Shown piece by piece: positions 53,456 through 63,122 of a DNA stretch of 64,000 nt. The stretch lies in NCBI GenBank assembly GCA_947495695.1, contig CANLZP010000001.1, forward strand, positions 1,013,069-1,077,068, in the 5' to 3' direction. Position 1 is the first letter of the stretch. Every line of letters starts with the position of its first letter. The notes beneath the pieces were generated by a model. That model had not been told where the DNA came from. It made no database searches and worked only from the letters and a program-made list of their open reading frames with translations. Origin of the DNA: an uncultured Erythrobacter sp. GTDB taxonomy: Bacteria > Pseudomonadota > Alphaproteobacteria > Sphingomonadales > Sphingomonadaceae. The position numbers and the translations under genes are program-made.

Positions 53456-54007
53456 TCAGGCGTCGCCGCTTGGGGGCGGGCTGCCTGGGACTGCCGGAGC
53501 TTCTCCCGCAGCGGCTTCTTGCTGCTGGCGAGCCTGAAGCTGTTGCAGATACAGGCCGTTAAAATCGATCGGATCCATCATCAGCGGCGGGAAGCCGGCA
53601 TCGCGGATCGCATCCGCTACAACCCGGCGAGCAAATGGGAACAGGATGCGCGGAGCTTCCGCGAACAGGAAGGCATGGGCCTGTTCTTCGGGAATGTTGC
53701 GCACCGCGGCCAGTCCGCAATAGGACAGTTCGACCAGATAGGCATTGCCCTGCGAGGAAGCGGCCGTGACGTTGATCTTCAACTCAATCTCGTGAAGCTC
53801 GTCGCTGATCCGGTTGCCGCCAATGTTGAACTGGACATCCAATTGCGGCTGTTCATTCCACTGATACACATCGGGTGCATTGGGGTTCTCGACCGAAAGG
53901 TCTTTCACATATTGCGTCAGAATCCCGGCAGTTGGCTGATTATCAGCGCCATTGGCTGGGCCTTCTTCGGGGTTGAGATTGGTTAGGATGTCGCCTTCGT
54001 CGGCCAT
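53456..54007 (-). CDS. secB: Protein-export chaperone SecB
   Basis: A 183-residue tetrameric chaperone that keeps preproteins unfolded for SecA. Diagnostic segments are QYVKDLSVENPNAP near 31-44, LKINVTAASSQGNAYLVELSYCGLAAVRNIPEEQ, and LFPFARRVVADAIRDAGFPPLMMDPIDF. An acidic N-tail and a Gln/Ala-rich C-tail flank the core. The ATG at 54007 is chosen; the 12 upstream codons are basic and unconserved. It is divergent from the Tim44-domain gene and 26 bases upstream of murJ. Confidence 0.96.
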   Translation of the reverse strand: MADEGDILTNLNPEEGPANGADNQPTAGILTQYVKDLSVENPNAPDVYQWNEQPQLDVQFNIGGNRISDELHEIELKINVTAASSQGNAYLVELSYCGLAAVRNIPEEQAHAFLFAEAPRILFPFARRVVADAIRDAGFPPLMMDPIDFNGLYLQQLQARQQQEAAAGEAPAVPGSPPPSGDA

Positions 54008-54297
54008 GATACTTGCTTTCAAAATTGAATGTCTGTGTGGCAAGCCGCCAAGGATTGCCGCTTGGCCGCGCGCCTAGCACCGCCACGCCGCGCTCGCAAT
54101 ATGGCGCGGCCCTCCATCGTCAGGCTTTTTCAGCCCGAAGTGCGCAAAACCGTTAAGGAAAAGGCGAAAAGGTGCTTTTAATGGGGTCGATCGCCCCGGA
54201 TTCACGTTGTCGATTTGTAATTAGGGCCTATTTAGGACACAAGAGTGGGGCAAACTGGCAGGCTGGTAACGGCGTGCCGCATGACCGGGTATTTATT

Positions 54298-54951
54298 GTG
54301 ATTGTCGAAATTATCATCCTCGCCATGATCGCCGCCTTTTTGGGGATGCGACTGTATTCAGTGTTGGGCCGTCGCGCCGAACATGAAGAGGAATCGGTTC
54401 CGCACCGCTTTGATCCAAGCCAGCAACCTAACAATGTGCCGCCTGCTACTGCGCCGACGCCTCTTGCGCCGTCCAATGCGCAGCTGGAAGGCGCTATGCC
54501 AGCGGTTGAACGCGGAGTGCGCTCGATTGTGGCTGCCGATCCAACCTTTGACATCACCGGATTTCTGGAAGGTGCCAAGGGCGCTTACGAAATGACACTC
54601 GAAGCCTTTTGGTCGGGTGATCGCGAGACACTTCGTGCGCTGTGCGATGATGATGTTTACGCCAGTTTTGTCGGTGCGATTGACGCCCGTGAAGCGGCCG
54701 GACACACTTTGGACAATCGCCTGATCCGGATCGAAGAAACGCGGATCCATTCGGCCCTGCTCGACAACCGTACCGCCCGTGTTGCGGTGTTGTTTGTGGC
54801 CGATATCGCAACGGTGTTGCGCGATCAGGACGGAACATTGGTTGGCGGTTCGCTCGACGATGCGGTGGAAAGCCGCGATGTCTGGACATTCTCGCGCAAT
54901 GTTGACGCCGCTGGTCCAGACTGGATTCTGGACGAAACCGACGAAGGCTGA
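54298..54951 (+). CDS. Tim44/TimA-domain inner membrane protein
   Basis: A 217-residue protein. The N-terminal transmembrane helix VIVEIIILAMIAAFLGMRLYSVLG (GTG start at 54298) precedes a Pro/Ala-rich linker (about 30-65). A Tim44-like C-terminal domain follows, with FDITGFLEGAKGAYEMTLEAFWSGDRETLRALCDDDVYASF and VWTFSRNVDAAGPDWILDE. In mitochondria Tim44 tethers Hsp70 to the import channel; alphaproteobacterial versions sit at the inner membrane. The start is inferred from relatives that begin with M-I-x-E. It heads a Tim44-mltA-smr operon. Confidence 0.88.
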   Translation: MIVEIIILAMIAAFLGMRLYSVLGRRAEHEEESVPHRFDPSQQPNNVPPATAPTPLAPSNAQLEGAMPAVERGVRSIVAADPTFDITGFLEGAKGAYEMTLEAFWSGDRETLRALCDDDVYASFVGAIDAREAAGHTLDNRLIRIEETRIHSALLDNRTARVAVLFVADIATVLRDQDGTLVGGSLDDAVESRDVWTFSRNVDAAGPDWILDETDEG

Positions 54952-54989
54952 TTACAGCTGCGCTTGGATTGGCATAGAAAGGACGCGTC

Positions 54990-56222
54990 ATGCGGCAAGT
55001 GATCGCACATACGCTGCTTGCTTTCTGTGTTGTTGCGCTGGCTGGCTGTGCGGCCATATTGCCTCCTGCCAACCCTCCACAAACCGCAGTCCCTACAGTG
55101 CCCGAGATGCCTGCTGTTGAAAGCGCGGCCATGGCCGGTGTTGTGCGCGGGCCAAGCGTCGGCGCGTTGAACCTGTCCTTGGACGATGCCGGAACAGCGC
55201 TCGCCAGCTTTCTCGATTCATGCCCCGAATTGCTCAGCCGTACCGATGCCAGCGGCTTAACCCACCAACGCGATTGGCAGGCTGCCTGCGATGCTGCGTT
55301 ACGCTGGCCAGCCAGTGATGCACCTCAATTCTTCCTGACCCATTTCGAAACCGCTCGGGTGGGTGACGGAGCGGCCTTTGCAACCGGCTATTTCGAGCCA
55401 GAGATTGCTGGATGCCGCACTCGTCAGCCAGGGTGCGAAGTTCCCGTCTACGCTGTGCCGGATGACCTTGTTCGGGCATGGCCGGCCGATACCCAGATTA
55501 CAGAGCGCGAAGGCCCTGCGCCGCTGGGTCGATACAATTCCACGGGCGAATTTGTGCTCTATCATGATCGCGCTACGATCGAGGGTGGAGCCCTAGATGG
55601 ACGTGGGTTAGAAATCGCTTGGGCGGCGGACGCAATCGAGATGTTCTTCCTGCAAATACAAGGCTCTGGCCGCCTGCGCACACCCGATGGAGAGATCATC
55701 CGGATCGGTTATGCCGGGCAGAATGGCCGCGAATATGTCAGCATTGGCTCGGTCATGCGGGAGCGTGGCCTGTTCGGTGACGAACCTGGCCAATATGCCC
55801 CCAGCATGCAGGGGATCGTCCAATATCTGCGCGATTATCCGGCAGAAGGCCGCGAATTGATGCGCCTCAACAAAAGCTGGATTTTCTTCCGCGAGTTGAA
55901 GGGCGATGGTCCGTTGGGGGCCTTGGGGGTGCCGGTGCGGCGCGAAAGCTCGGTTGCGGCTGATCCACGATTTATCCCCTTGGGCGCGCCGGTGTGGCTC
56001 GACCTGGATCGCGGGGTCGCTGACGGTTTGTGGATTGCCCAAGACACGGGCGGCGCGATCAAAGGGGCCAACCGCTTCGATACCTTTTGGGGCGCTGGCG
56101 AGGATGCCCGCACTATTGCTGGAGGGATGAGCGGGCGCGGCGAGGCGCTGATCTTGCTTCCCAAAGGCACTGTGGCGCGGTTGGACGGTGCGAGCGGTTC
56201 CGCCGAGCAAATTCAGCCATGA
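54990..56222 (+). CDS. mltA: Membrane-bound lytic murein transglycosylase A
   Basis: A 410-residue outer-membrane lipoprotein. The signal is MRQVIAHTLLAFCVVALAGC (lipidated Cys at 20). The MltA domain has FATGYFEPEIAGCR near 129-142 and EMFFLQIQGSGRLRTPDGEIIRIGYAGQNGREYVSIG near 214-250. The C-terminal 3D domain has LDRGVADGLWIAQDTGGAIKGANRFDTFWGAGEDA with its three Asp residues, including the catalytic one near 352-362. It cleaves peptidoglycan to 1,6-anhydro products. AAGGA precedes the ATG. Confidence 0.96.
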   Translation: MRQVIAHTLLAFCVVALAGCAAILPPANPPQTAVPTVPEMPAVESAAMAGVVRGPSVGALNLSLDDAGTALASFLDSCPELLSRTDASGLTHQRDWQAACDAALRWPASDAPQFFLTHFETARVGDGAAFATGYFEPEIAGCRTRQPGCEVPVYAVPDDLVRAWPADTQITEREGPAPLGRYNSTGEFVLYHDRATIEGGALDGRGLEIAWAADAIEMFFLQIQGSGRLRTPDGEIIRIGYAGQNGREYVSIGSVMRERGLFGDEPGQYAPSMQGIVQYLRDYPAEGRELMRLNKSWIFFRELKGDGPLGALGVPVRRESSVAADPRFIPLGAPVWLDLDRGVADGLWIAQDTGGAIKGANRFDTFWGAGEDARTIAGGMSGRGEALILLPKGTVARLDGASGSAEQIQP

Positions 56223-56791
56223 CAACGCCGCGCGGCCTGACCGAAGCAGAAGCGGCGGCGTGGGCTAAGCTGGCCCATAGCGTGACACCTTTGGAGGGTC
56301 GCAAGGCTCCGCATATGGCGGCGGCGAGTACGCCTGGCGTATCGGCAAAGGTGCACCGGACGGTTGAACCGGCGTCGCAGCATATTCGCAAAAAGCAAAA
56401 AAGCGTGCTGCCAACCCAATCCGAAGCTGTGCGCCGGCCACCCGATCCGGGGCTGGATGGACATTGGGACCGGCGGTTGAAGTCTGGCGGCGTTGCGCCT
56501 GATTTTACGCTCGATCTGCACGGCCATACGCTCGATTCCGCTCATGCCCGGCTGGACAGCGGATTGACCCAAGCGCACGCGATGGATGCCCGCGTGGTGC
56601 TGTTGATTGCAGGCAAATCGAGACCGGTTGACCCGGCCGACCGGGGCCAGCGTCGCGGGGCGATCCGGGCGAAGGTCCTCGATTGGCTGGCAGCCGGGCC
56701 GCATGCGAGCTCGATTTCCGCCATCCGCAATGCCCATCGCCGCCATGGTGGCGACGGTGCGCTCTATCTCATTCTGAAGCGCCGCCGCTGA
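56219..56791 (+). CDS. Smr-domain protein
   Basis: A 190-residue protein. A poorly conserved N-terminal half is followed by an Smr domain (DFTLDLHGHTLDSAHARLDSGL near 97-118, VVLLIAGKSRP, RGAIRAKVLDWLAAG, HRRHGGDGALYLILKRR). Smr domains, also found at the C-terminus of MutS2, have nicking or endoribonuclease activity. The ATG overlaps the mltA stop by four bases. The Tim44-mltA-Smr order is common in alphaproteobacteria. Confidence 0.92.
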   Translation: MTTPRGLTEAEAAAWAKLAHSVTPLEGRKAPHMAAASTPGVSAKVHRTVEPASQHIRKKQKSVLPTQSEAVRRPPDPGLDGHWDRRLKSGGVAPDFTLDLHGHTLDSAHARLDSGLTQAHAMDARVVLLIAGKSRPVDPADRGQRRGAIRAKVLDWLAAGPHASSISAIRNAHRRHGGDGALYLILKRRR

Positions 56792-56918
56792 GCCTGATGA
56801 TCGTATCGCGCCCGGCAAATTGTGAGCAGCATTAGCCATGCCAGCGCGGATAGAGCGGGTTGCAGCGGTTGCTGGGATTCTGCCCCTGATTGGTTGGATT
56901 TGACCGACTAAACCCAAC

Positions 56919-56956
56919 AAAAAAACCCCCGGCAGTCCCGTGTGGGATGCCGAGGG
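56919..56956 (-). terminator. Rho-independent terminator after katG
   Basis: A GC-rich hairpin (56926-56956) pairs CCC-CGGCA-TCCC with GGGA-TGCCG-GGG, with two small bulges and a GTGT loop. On the minus strand it is followed by TTTTTTT (56919-56925). It lies 57 bases past the katG stop. Confidence 0.87.
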
Positions 56957-57012
56957 TTTCAATTTGCCGAGCTAAGGGAGGGGGAGGTCGCTCGGCTAAG
57001 GTTGTGCTTTGA

Positions 57013-59187
57013 TCAGACGTCGAAGCGATCTGCATCCATCACCTTGGTCCATGCAGACACGAAGGTTTTGACAAACAGCTCGTCACCGCCAGCTTCGGCG
57101 AAAACTTCTGCTTGTGCGCGGAGGATCGAGTTGGAACCAAAGATCAAATCGGCACGCGTTCCACGGAATTTCTCCGCACCGGTCTTGCGACAAGTGCCAA
57201 CAAATTCTTCTTCATCGCCATCGGTCGGCGCCCATTTGGTGCCAATGTCGAGAAGGTTGGTGAAGAAGTCTGTCGTCAGCTGACCCGCGCGATCGGTAAA
57301 GACGCCCAGATTGGTGTTGCCAGACGTCGCACCCAACGCCCGCATGCCGCCAAGCAAAGCCGTCATTTCCGGAGCGCTCAGGCCCAGCAATTGAGCCTTA
57401 TCCAGCATCATGTCTTCGGTTTTCACCGCAGCCTTGCCGCGCAGATAATTGCGGAATGCATCGGCATAAGGCTCCATTGGAGCAAAGCTTTCTGCATCCG
57501 TCATTTCGTCCGTGGCATCGCCGCGACCGGTTGTGACATCAACGCTGACCGAGTGGCCTGCATCGCTGGCGGCTTTCTCTACCGCTGCGGCACCGGCCAA
57601 TACGATTGCGTCAGCCATCGAAAGCGAGCCGCGAAGCTCGTCAATCTTGGCCAATACACCGGCCAATTCTTCTGGATCGTTTGCGGCCCAGTCCTTTTGT
57701 GGGGCAAGCCGGACACGGGCACCATTGGCACCGCCACGGTGGTCCGAATTGCGATATGTCGATGCCGAAGCCCATGCAGCCTTGACCAGTTCAGCAACCG
57801 AAAGGCCAGAGCCCAGGATCGCTGATTTGAACGCAGACACATCACCGTCTGAAGGGGTTGAGCCAGCGGGCACAGGGTCCTGCCAGATCAGATCTTCTTC
57901 CGGCACTTCTGGGCCGAGATAGCGAGCCTTTGGCCCCATATCGCGGTGCAACAGCTTGAACCAAGCGCGGGCAAAGGCATCGTCCAATGCGGCTTGATCG
58001 TCGCGGAAGCGTTCGGAAATCGCTCGGAATTCCGGGTCCATCTTCAGCGCCATGTCGGCCGTGGTCATCATGGTCGGCACCTTCTTGGAAGGATCGCGAG
58101 CATCAGGAGCCATATCTTCAGGATCCGGATTGATCGGCTGCCATTGCTGGGCACCAGCGGGCGAGTGGACCAATTCGTAATCATATTTGAACAAGACGCG
58201 GAAGTAATCACCGCCCCACTGGGTCGGGTTGGGCGTCCACGCGCCTTCGATGCCCGAAGTGGTGATGTTGCCCTTGGTGATCTCGTCCTGATCGGTCAGC
58301 CAGCCAAATGCTTGGCTGGCGAGGCTTTCGCCCTCTGGTGCGCCGCTGAATGTGTCTGATGGAGCAGCGCCGTGGGCTTTACCAAAGGCGTGACCGCCGG
58401 CGGTCAGAGCAACGGTTTCTTCGCTGTTCATCGCCATCCGGGCGAAGGTTTCGCGCATGTCGCGCGCTGACAGCAAGGGATCGGGATTGCCGCCCGGGCC
58501 TTCCGGATTGACGTAGATCAGACCCATCTGGATCGCGGCCAGTGGCCCATCCAGTTCCTTGCCTTCGTCAGGAATGATGCGGGTTTCTGCGCCGGTATCG
58601 ACCCATTGGTCTTCTGAGCCCCAATAGACTGTCTCGGGCTCGTAAACGTCTGCACGTCCACCGCCAAAGCCGAAAATCGGGCCGCCCATCGATTCAACGG
58701 CGACATTACCGGCCAGGATCAGCAGGTCGGCCCAGCTGATGTTCTTGCCGTATTTTTGCTTGATCGGCCACAGCAGGCGGCGCGCTTTGTCCAAATTGCC
58801 ATTGTCTGGCCAGCTGTTCAGAGGAGCAAAGCGTTGCTGGCCTGTGCCACCACCACCACGGCCATCGCCGGTGCGATAGGTGCCGGCTGCGTGCCAGGTC
58901 ATGCGGATGAAAAACGGGCCATAATGGCCATAATCTGCTGGCCACCAATCCTGACTGTCGGTCATCAGGGCGGTCAGGTCAGCCTTAAGCGCTTTATAGT
59001 CCAAAGCGTTGAACGCTTCGGCATAGTCGAAATCTTCGCCCATTGGATCGGGACTGTGTCCGCCCTGGCTGAGAACTTCGACATTGGCGGTTTCAGGCCA
59101 CCAATCGCGGTTGGTGCGGCCCAGCAATGTGCGGGGTTCTTTTCCAGTGAAAGGGCAGCCGTCGATTGAACCGGTCTTCGCATCCAT
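57013..59187 (-). CDS. katG: Catalase-peroxidase
   Basis: A 724-residue class I heme peroxidase with two domains. The N-terminal active site [19 protein letters not shown] has Arg95, Trp98 and His99. The Tyr of the Met-Tyr-Trp adduct is in [11 protein letters not shown], and the proximal His is in [15 protein letters not shown] near 260. The C-terminal domain repeats the fold without heme. It removes H2O2, acting as catalase or peroxidase in the cytoplasm. AGGAGA six bases before the ATG supports the start. Confidence 0.97.
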   Translation of the reverse strand: MDAKTGSIDGCPFTGKEPRTLLGRTNRDWWPETANVEVLSQGGHSPDPMGEDFDYAEAFNALDYKALKADLTALMTDSQDWWPADYGHYGPFFIRMTWHAAGTYRTGDGRGGGGTGQQRFAPLNSWPDNGNLDKARRLLWPIKQKYGKNISWADLLILAGNVAVESMGGPIFGFGGGRADVYEPETVYWGSEDQWVDTGAETRIIPDEGKELDGPLAAIQMGLIYVNPEGPGGNPDPLLSARDMRETFARMAMNSEETVALTAGGHAFGKAHGAAPSDTFSGAPEGESLASQAFGWLTDQDEITKGNITTSGIEGAWTPNPTQWGGDYFRVLFKYDYELVHSPAGAQQWQPINPDPEDMAPDARDPSKKVPTMMTTADMALKMDPEFRAISERFRDDQAALDDAFARAWFKLLHRDMGPKARYLGPEVPEEDLIWQDPVPAGSTPSDGDVSAFKSAILGSGLSVAELVKAAWASASTYRNSDHRGGANGARVRLAPQKDWAANDPEELAGVLAKIDELRGSLSMADAIVLAGAAAVEKAASDAGHSVSVDVTTGRGDATDEMTDAESFAPMEPYADAFRNYLRGKAAVKTEDMMLDKAQLLGLSAPEMTALLGGMRALGATSGNTNLGVFTDRAGQLTTDFFTNLLDIGTKWAPTDGDEEEFVGTCRKTGAEKFRGTRADLIFGSNSILRAQAEVFAEAGGDELFVKTFVSAWTKVMDADRFDV

Positions 59188-59301
59188 TTTGTCTCTCCTG
59201 AGAATTTTGATCTAAGCGAGTTTCAGATCGGTTGGGGGCCGACTCCGAAACCAATATTCGAATTTTGTGGCACTGTTATGCAGTCTATCCAGACATTCGT
59301 C

Positions 59302-59330
59302 CAATCGATTAAAATGTCATGATTGATCGA
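59302..59330. promoter_or_regulatory. Inverted repeats upstream of katG, candidate oxidative-stress operator
   Basis: CAATC/GATTG (59302-59306 and 59321-59325) and TCGAT/ATCGA (59305-59309 and 59326-59330) are two overlapping, imperfectly nested repeats about 115 bases upstream of the katG start. katG genes are usually controlled by OxyR, which binds a long loosely symmetric site near the -35 region. A weak -35 TTGGAC and -10 CATAAC lie just downstream on the minus strand. The match to any consensus is poor. Confidence 0.3.
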
Positions 59331-59439
59331 ATTTGCCTGTTGAACCGATTGCCCCAGTTCGGCCGATAAATTGGCCGCCACTCTTTCCTGACAATCGTTT
59401 TAGCAAGTCTGCTCCAGTCTATTCTGGATCAACGCATGA

Positions 59440-60522
59440 TCAGCCCATTTGTGCCCGGTGCAGCAATTTGTGATCGGCCAGCACCAGCGCCATCATCGCC
59501 GCCACAACGGGTGTACCGCGAATGCCCACGCATGGATCATGCCGACCCTTGGTGCGCACTTCGGTCGCCTCGCCATCAGAAGTGATCGATTGAACTGGCG
59601 TCAGGATAGAACTGGTCGGCTTGAACGCCGTCCGGCACACCACCGGTTGCCCGGTCGAAATACCGCCAGCCGTACCGCCGGCATGATTGGCCAGGAATTG
59701 TGGGGCCCCATCATTGCTGCCCTCTGCAGAAGGCCGCATGGGATCGGCATTTTGCTCGCCAGTTAGGCGGGCTGCTTCAAACCCATCGCCAATCTCAACG
59801 CCTTTGGTGGCGTTAATCGTCATCATGGCAGCGGCCAGATCGCTATCGAGCTTGGCATAGACCGGAGCGCCCCATCCAGCTGGAACGCCGGTTGCCACGC
59901 ATTCCACCACCGCACCCAGCGATGATCCGGCTTTGCGCGCATCATCCACCAATGCTTCCCACCGTTTTGCAGCGGCGGGATCGGGGCACCAGAATGGGTT
60001 GTTGTCAATTTCAGAGAGGTCCATGGCGGCGCGATCAATTTTATCGCCGCCGAGCTCGCAGACAAAGGCGGTGATGGTCACTTCCGGGATGATCAGCCGG
60101 GCGACTGCGCCTGCGGCAACACGGGCCGCGGTTTCGCGCGCGCTGGATCGGCCGCCGCCGCGATAATCGCGGATGCCATATTTCGCATCATAGGAATAAT
60201 CGGCATGGCCTGGGCGATAGGCCTGCGCGATTTCGGAGTAATCCTTGCTGCGCTGATCGGTGTTCTCGATCATCATGGAGATCGGCGTACCGGTGCTCTT
60301 GCCTTCGAACGTGCCCGAAAGGATACGTACCAGGTCCGCTTCATTGCGCTGCGTGGTGAACTTATTCTGGCCCGGTTTGCGCGCATCCATAAAGGGTTGG
60401 ATGTCATCTTCTGATACCGCAATGCCCGGCGGGCACCCGTCCAGCACCGCGCCCAGCGCAGGTCCATGGCTCTCGCCCCAAGTGGTAAAGCGCAAAACGC
60501 GTCCGAATGTGTTCCAGCTCAT
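59440..60522 (-). CDS. aroC: Chorismate synthase
   Basis: A 360-residue FMN-dependent lyase, the last step of the shikimate pathway. Signatures are [32 protein letters not shown] near 2-33, [15 protein letters not shown] near 101-115, [22 protein letters not shown] near 117-138, and GGISTGQPV. All are AroC motifs. The start at 60522 gives the conserved MSWNTFG; the frame's 180-residue upstream extension is shadow sequence. It is divergent from ruvA. Confidence 0.98.
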   Translation of the reverse strand: MSWNTFGRVLRFTTWGESHGPALGAVLDGCPPGIAVSEDDIQPFMDARKPGQNKFTTQRNEADLVRILSGTFEGKSTGTPISMMIENTDQRSKDYSEIAQAYRPGHADYSYDAKYGIRDYRGGGRSSARETAARVAAGAVARLIIPEVTITAFVCELGGDKIDRAAMDLSEIDNNPFWCPDPAAAKRWEALVDDARKAGSSLGAVVECVATGVPAGWGAPVYAKLDSDLAAAMMTINATKGVEIGDGFEAARLTGEQNADPMRPSAEGSNDGAPQFLANHAGGTAGGISTGQPVVCRTAFKPTSSILTPVQSITSDGEATEVRTKGRHDPCVGIRGTPVVAAMMALVLADHKLLHRAQMG

Positions 60523-60599
60523 GATTCTCTCATGTCTCAAGAGTGGGCAAGTGTCCATAATCTCTGGACCAAGCAAATGTTTCCGTGCAAGAACAAACC

Positions 60600-61208
60600 A
60601 TGATCGCGAAGTTAAAAGGACTGCTCGACGAGATCGGCGAGGATTGGGCCATCGTCGATGTGCAAGGGGTGGGCTATCTGGTCCATTGCTCGGCCAAGAC
60701 GCTGATCGCCTTGGGCGAGGTGGGGGAAGCCTGCACCGTCCACACCGATTTGCAGGTTTCCGAAAATGACATGCGGCTGCTGGGCTTTGCAGAAAGCGCC
60801 GAACGCGACTGGTTCCGCCTGCTGACAACGGTGCAAGGCGTAGGCAGCAAGGTCGCTTTGGCGATCCTGTCGGCGCTGTCCTTTGACGAATTGCGCAATG
60901 CCTGTGCGGGCGGCGATGCGGCCACAGTGGCACGAGCCAATGGTGTGGGACCAAAACTGGCCAGCCGGATTGTGAACGAGTTGAAGGACAAGGCGGGCGC
61001 TCTGCCTGGAGGCGGGATGGCAGGTGTGCCCGCGAGTGCAGTGTCACCAGCAGGCGGCGCAAGCGCGGATGCGGTCAGCGCGCTGGAAAATCTCGGCTTC
61101 AAACCAGCTGTGGCGGCCCAAGCGGTCGCGCGCGCTCAGGCAGAACTGGGCGAGGGTGCGGCAGAGGGCGATTTGATCCGCGTGGCGCTGAAAAAGGCGG
61201 CTGGGTGA
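60600..61208 (+). CDS. ruvA: Holliday junction DNA helicase subunit RuvA
   Basis: A 202-residue junction-binding protein. Features are the N-terminal OB domain [26 protein letters not shown], the acidic-pin region, two helix-hairpin-helix motifs ([13 protein letters not shown] near 82-94 and [19 protein letters not shown] near 117-135), and the C-terminal domain that binds RuvB ([19 protein letters not shown]). With RuvB it drives branch migration. The ATG at 60600 is the standard start. ruvC is not adjacent in this window. Confidence 0.97.
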   Translation: MIAKLKGLLDEIGEDWAIVDVQGVGYLVHCSAKTLIALGEVGEACTVHTDLQVSENDMRLLGFAESAERDWFRLLTTVQGVGSKVALAILSALSFDELRNACAGGDAATVARANGVGPKLASRIVNELKDKAGALPGGGMAGVPASAVSPAGGASADAVSALENLGFKPAVAAQAVARAQAELGEGAAEGDLIRVALKKAAG

Positions 61209-61621
61209 TGGATAAATTGAACGACCAAAATTGGGATGACTTCAAGCTACGCCATGAAGCAGCCGTGGCATACGCTCAATCAGCGCTCAAGACTTTGGTT
61301 TTGGTCAATGGAGGCGCAATCATCGCTTTGCTAACCTTCATCGGCAACCAGGGCGGTCAATTCGATCCAAGAGGCATTTCTTGGTCGTTCGTGTGGTTTG
61401 GCTTGGGATTGTCCTTTGCCATCGGTGCACATTTCCCTGCTTATCTTTCGCAAATTAGGTATTTGGAATCGGCCCGCTTCCGCCTGTCATCCAAAAAAGG
61501 TACAAGCAGCCGCGTGGATGGTCTCGCAGATGATTTCGCAGTTTCGGTATTTGTCGCTTTAACAGTCAGCCTTTGTTTCTTTTTGGCAGGAGCGTTTGTC
61601 GGGTTGGTAGCAATCACATGA
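61208..61621 (+). CDS. Small membrane protein inserted between ruvA and ruvB
   Basis: A 137-residue protein with about three hydrophobic segments ([17 protein letters not shown] near 32-48, [19 protein letters not shown] near 58-76, [23 protein letters not shown] near 113-135). The N-terminus [28 protein letters not shown] resembles a family of small membrane proteins annotated hypothetical. It overlaps the ruvA stop by one base (TGATG) and ruvB by ATGA, so it is fully coupled. Base composition is more A/T-rich than its neighbours. No link with recombination is known to me. Confidence 0.75.
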   Translation: MDKLNDQNWDDFKLRHEAAVAYAQSALKTLVLVNGGAIIALLTFIGNQGGQFDPRGISWSFVWFGLGLSFAIGAHFPAYLSQIRYLESARFRLSSKKGTSSRVDGLADDFAVSVFVALTVSLCFFLAGAFVGLVAIT

Positions 61622-62661
61622 CTGATCCCACTCCCATCCATTCGCCTGATCGACAGCCAGACGATCCCGATGCAGCGCTGCGGCCAAAGTCGCTCGCTGA
61701 ATTCATCGGGCAAGAGGCTGCGCGTGACAATCTGCGGGTCTTTATCGACAGCGCGAAATCGCGCGGCGAGGCGATGGATCACACGCTGTTCTTTGGCCCT
61801 CCCGGCCTTGGCAAGACCACGCTGGCGCAGATCATCGCGGGCGAGTTGGGTGTCGGTTTCCGCGCCACGTCCGGCCCCGTCATCGCCAAGGCGGGCGATC
61901 TGGCTGCGCTGCTGACCAATCTTGAACCGCATGATGTGCTGTTCATTGACGAGATCCACCGGCTCAATCCCGTGGTCGAGGAAATCCTCTATCCGGCGAT
62001 GGAGGATCGCGCTCTCGATATCATCATTGGCGAGGGGCCTGCTGCGCGCAGCGTGCGGATTGATTTGCCGCCCTTTACTCTGGTGGGAGCGACCACGCGG
62101 CAAGGCCTGCTGACCACGCCTTTGCGCGACCGGTTTGGCATTCCGGTGCGGTTGAACTTTTACACCCATGACGAGCTGGACCAAGTGGTGTCGCGCGGGG
62201 CGCGGCTGCTGGGGTTGGACATTGACGAACAAGGCGCGCGCGAAATTGCACGCCGTTCGCGCGGGACGCCGCGCGTCGCCGGACGCTTGCTGCGGCGGGT
62301 GCGCGATTTTGCTCATGTGGCGGGCGACGGTACCGTGACGCGAGCGATTGCGGACAATGCGTTGACGCGGCTGGAGATTGACCGGCTGGGTCTGGATGCA
62401 ATGGATCGCCGCTATCTGACTATGATTGCTACCACCTATAAGGGCGGACCGGTGGGCGTGGAAACGCTGGCCGCTGGCCTGTCGGAACCGCGCGACACGG
62501 TGGAAGAGGTGATTGAGCCCTATCTCATTCAACTGGGCCTGTTGGCGCGAACCGCACGCGGGCGGATGCTGAACGATGGCGGATGGGAGCATCTGGAAAT
62601 GCAGCCTCCCAAGAGCGCCACTCCGCAATCGGGCCTGTTCGATGAGGATGGCGCAAGCTAG
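61618..62661 (+). CDS. ruvB: Holliday junction DNA helicase motor RuvB
   Basis: A 347-residue AAA+ hexameric motor. [23 protein letters not shown] near 21-43 is followed by Walker [22 protein letters not shown] near 60-80. Walker B is [34 protein letters not shown] is the sensor region, and the C-terminal winged helix has [23 protein letters not shown]. All are standard. The start is ATG 61618, overlapping the previous stop. Confidence 0.98.
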   Translation: MTDPTPIHSPDRQPDDPDAALRPKSLAEFIGQEAARDNLRVFIDSAKSRGEAMDHTLFFGPPGLGKTTLAQIIAGELGVGFRATSGPVIAKAGDLAALLTNLEPHDVLFIDEIHRLNPVVEEILYPAMEDRALDIIIGEGPAARSVRIDLPPFTLVGATTRQGLLTTPLRDRFGIPVRLNFYTHDELDQVVSRGARLLGLDIDEQGAREIARRSRGTPRVAGRLLRRVRDFAHVAGDGTVTRAIADNALTRLEIDRLGLDAMDRRYLTMIATTYKGGPVGVETLAAGLSEPRDTVEEVIEPYLIQLGLLARTARGRMLNDGGWEHLEMQPPKSATPQSGLFDEDGAS

Positions 62662-62698
62662 CGCGATGCGCGCATCAGCTTAGCCAAATTCGCTGGTT

Positions 62699-63121
62699 CT
62701 ACTCGCCCTTGGAGATGGGCTGACCCGTCTCCTGCCAGCCTAGAATGCCGCCAAGCAAATGCTTGGCTGGCTTGCCGGTGAACGCGGCCAGCTTCTCCGC
62801 CGCGATGCCCGAGCGCCGACCAGATCGGCAATACAGCACAATCTCGCGCCCGTCGGATATATCGAGCGTTGCCGGGTCAAAATTGTCGAGCATGATGTGC
62901 TCTGCCCCCGGGATCATCCCTTGGGAGACTTCATCATCACGTCTGACATCAATCAGGCGAATATTGCCATCTGCCAGCAATGCCTGGAGCCGGACGGGGG
63001 CGATTTCCTCGACCGCTTGCGCTGCCTGAACCTCAACTGGTCCGCCCAACGGCTGTTCGGAACAGGCGGCAAGCATAAGGCCCGCCGCCAGTCCCGAAAT
63101 TACCGTGTGCATTGCCCGCAT
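62699..63121 (-). CDS. Rhodanese-domain lipoprotein
   Basis: A 140-residue protein with a lipoprotein signal (MHTVISGLAAGLMLAAC, Cys near 20). A single rhodanese domain follows: IRLIDVRRDDEVSQGMIPGAEH near 53-74 and active-site loop EIVLYCRSGRRSG with catalytic Cys near 98. The domain probably sits on the periplasmic side of a membrane and may carry sulfur or act as a redox adaptor. The ATG follows the acnA stop by one base (TAA-G-ATG), so the two are likely cotranscribed. An ATG three codons in is also possible. Confidence 0.85.
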   Translation of the reverse strand: MRAMHTVISGLAAGLMLAACSEQPLGGPVEVQAAQAVEEIAPVRLQALLADGNIRLIDVRRDDEVSQGMIPGAEHIMLDNFDPATLDISDGREIVLYCRSGRRSGIAAEKLAAFTGKPAKHLLGGILGWQETGQPISKGE

Positions 63122-63122
63122 C

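Noticed and set aside
60523..61062. 180-residue N-terminal extension of chorismate synthase
   Set aside because: It runs antisense through ruvA. AroC starts at MSWNTFGRV.
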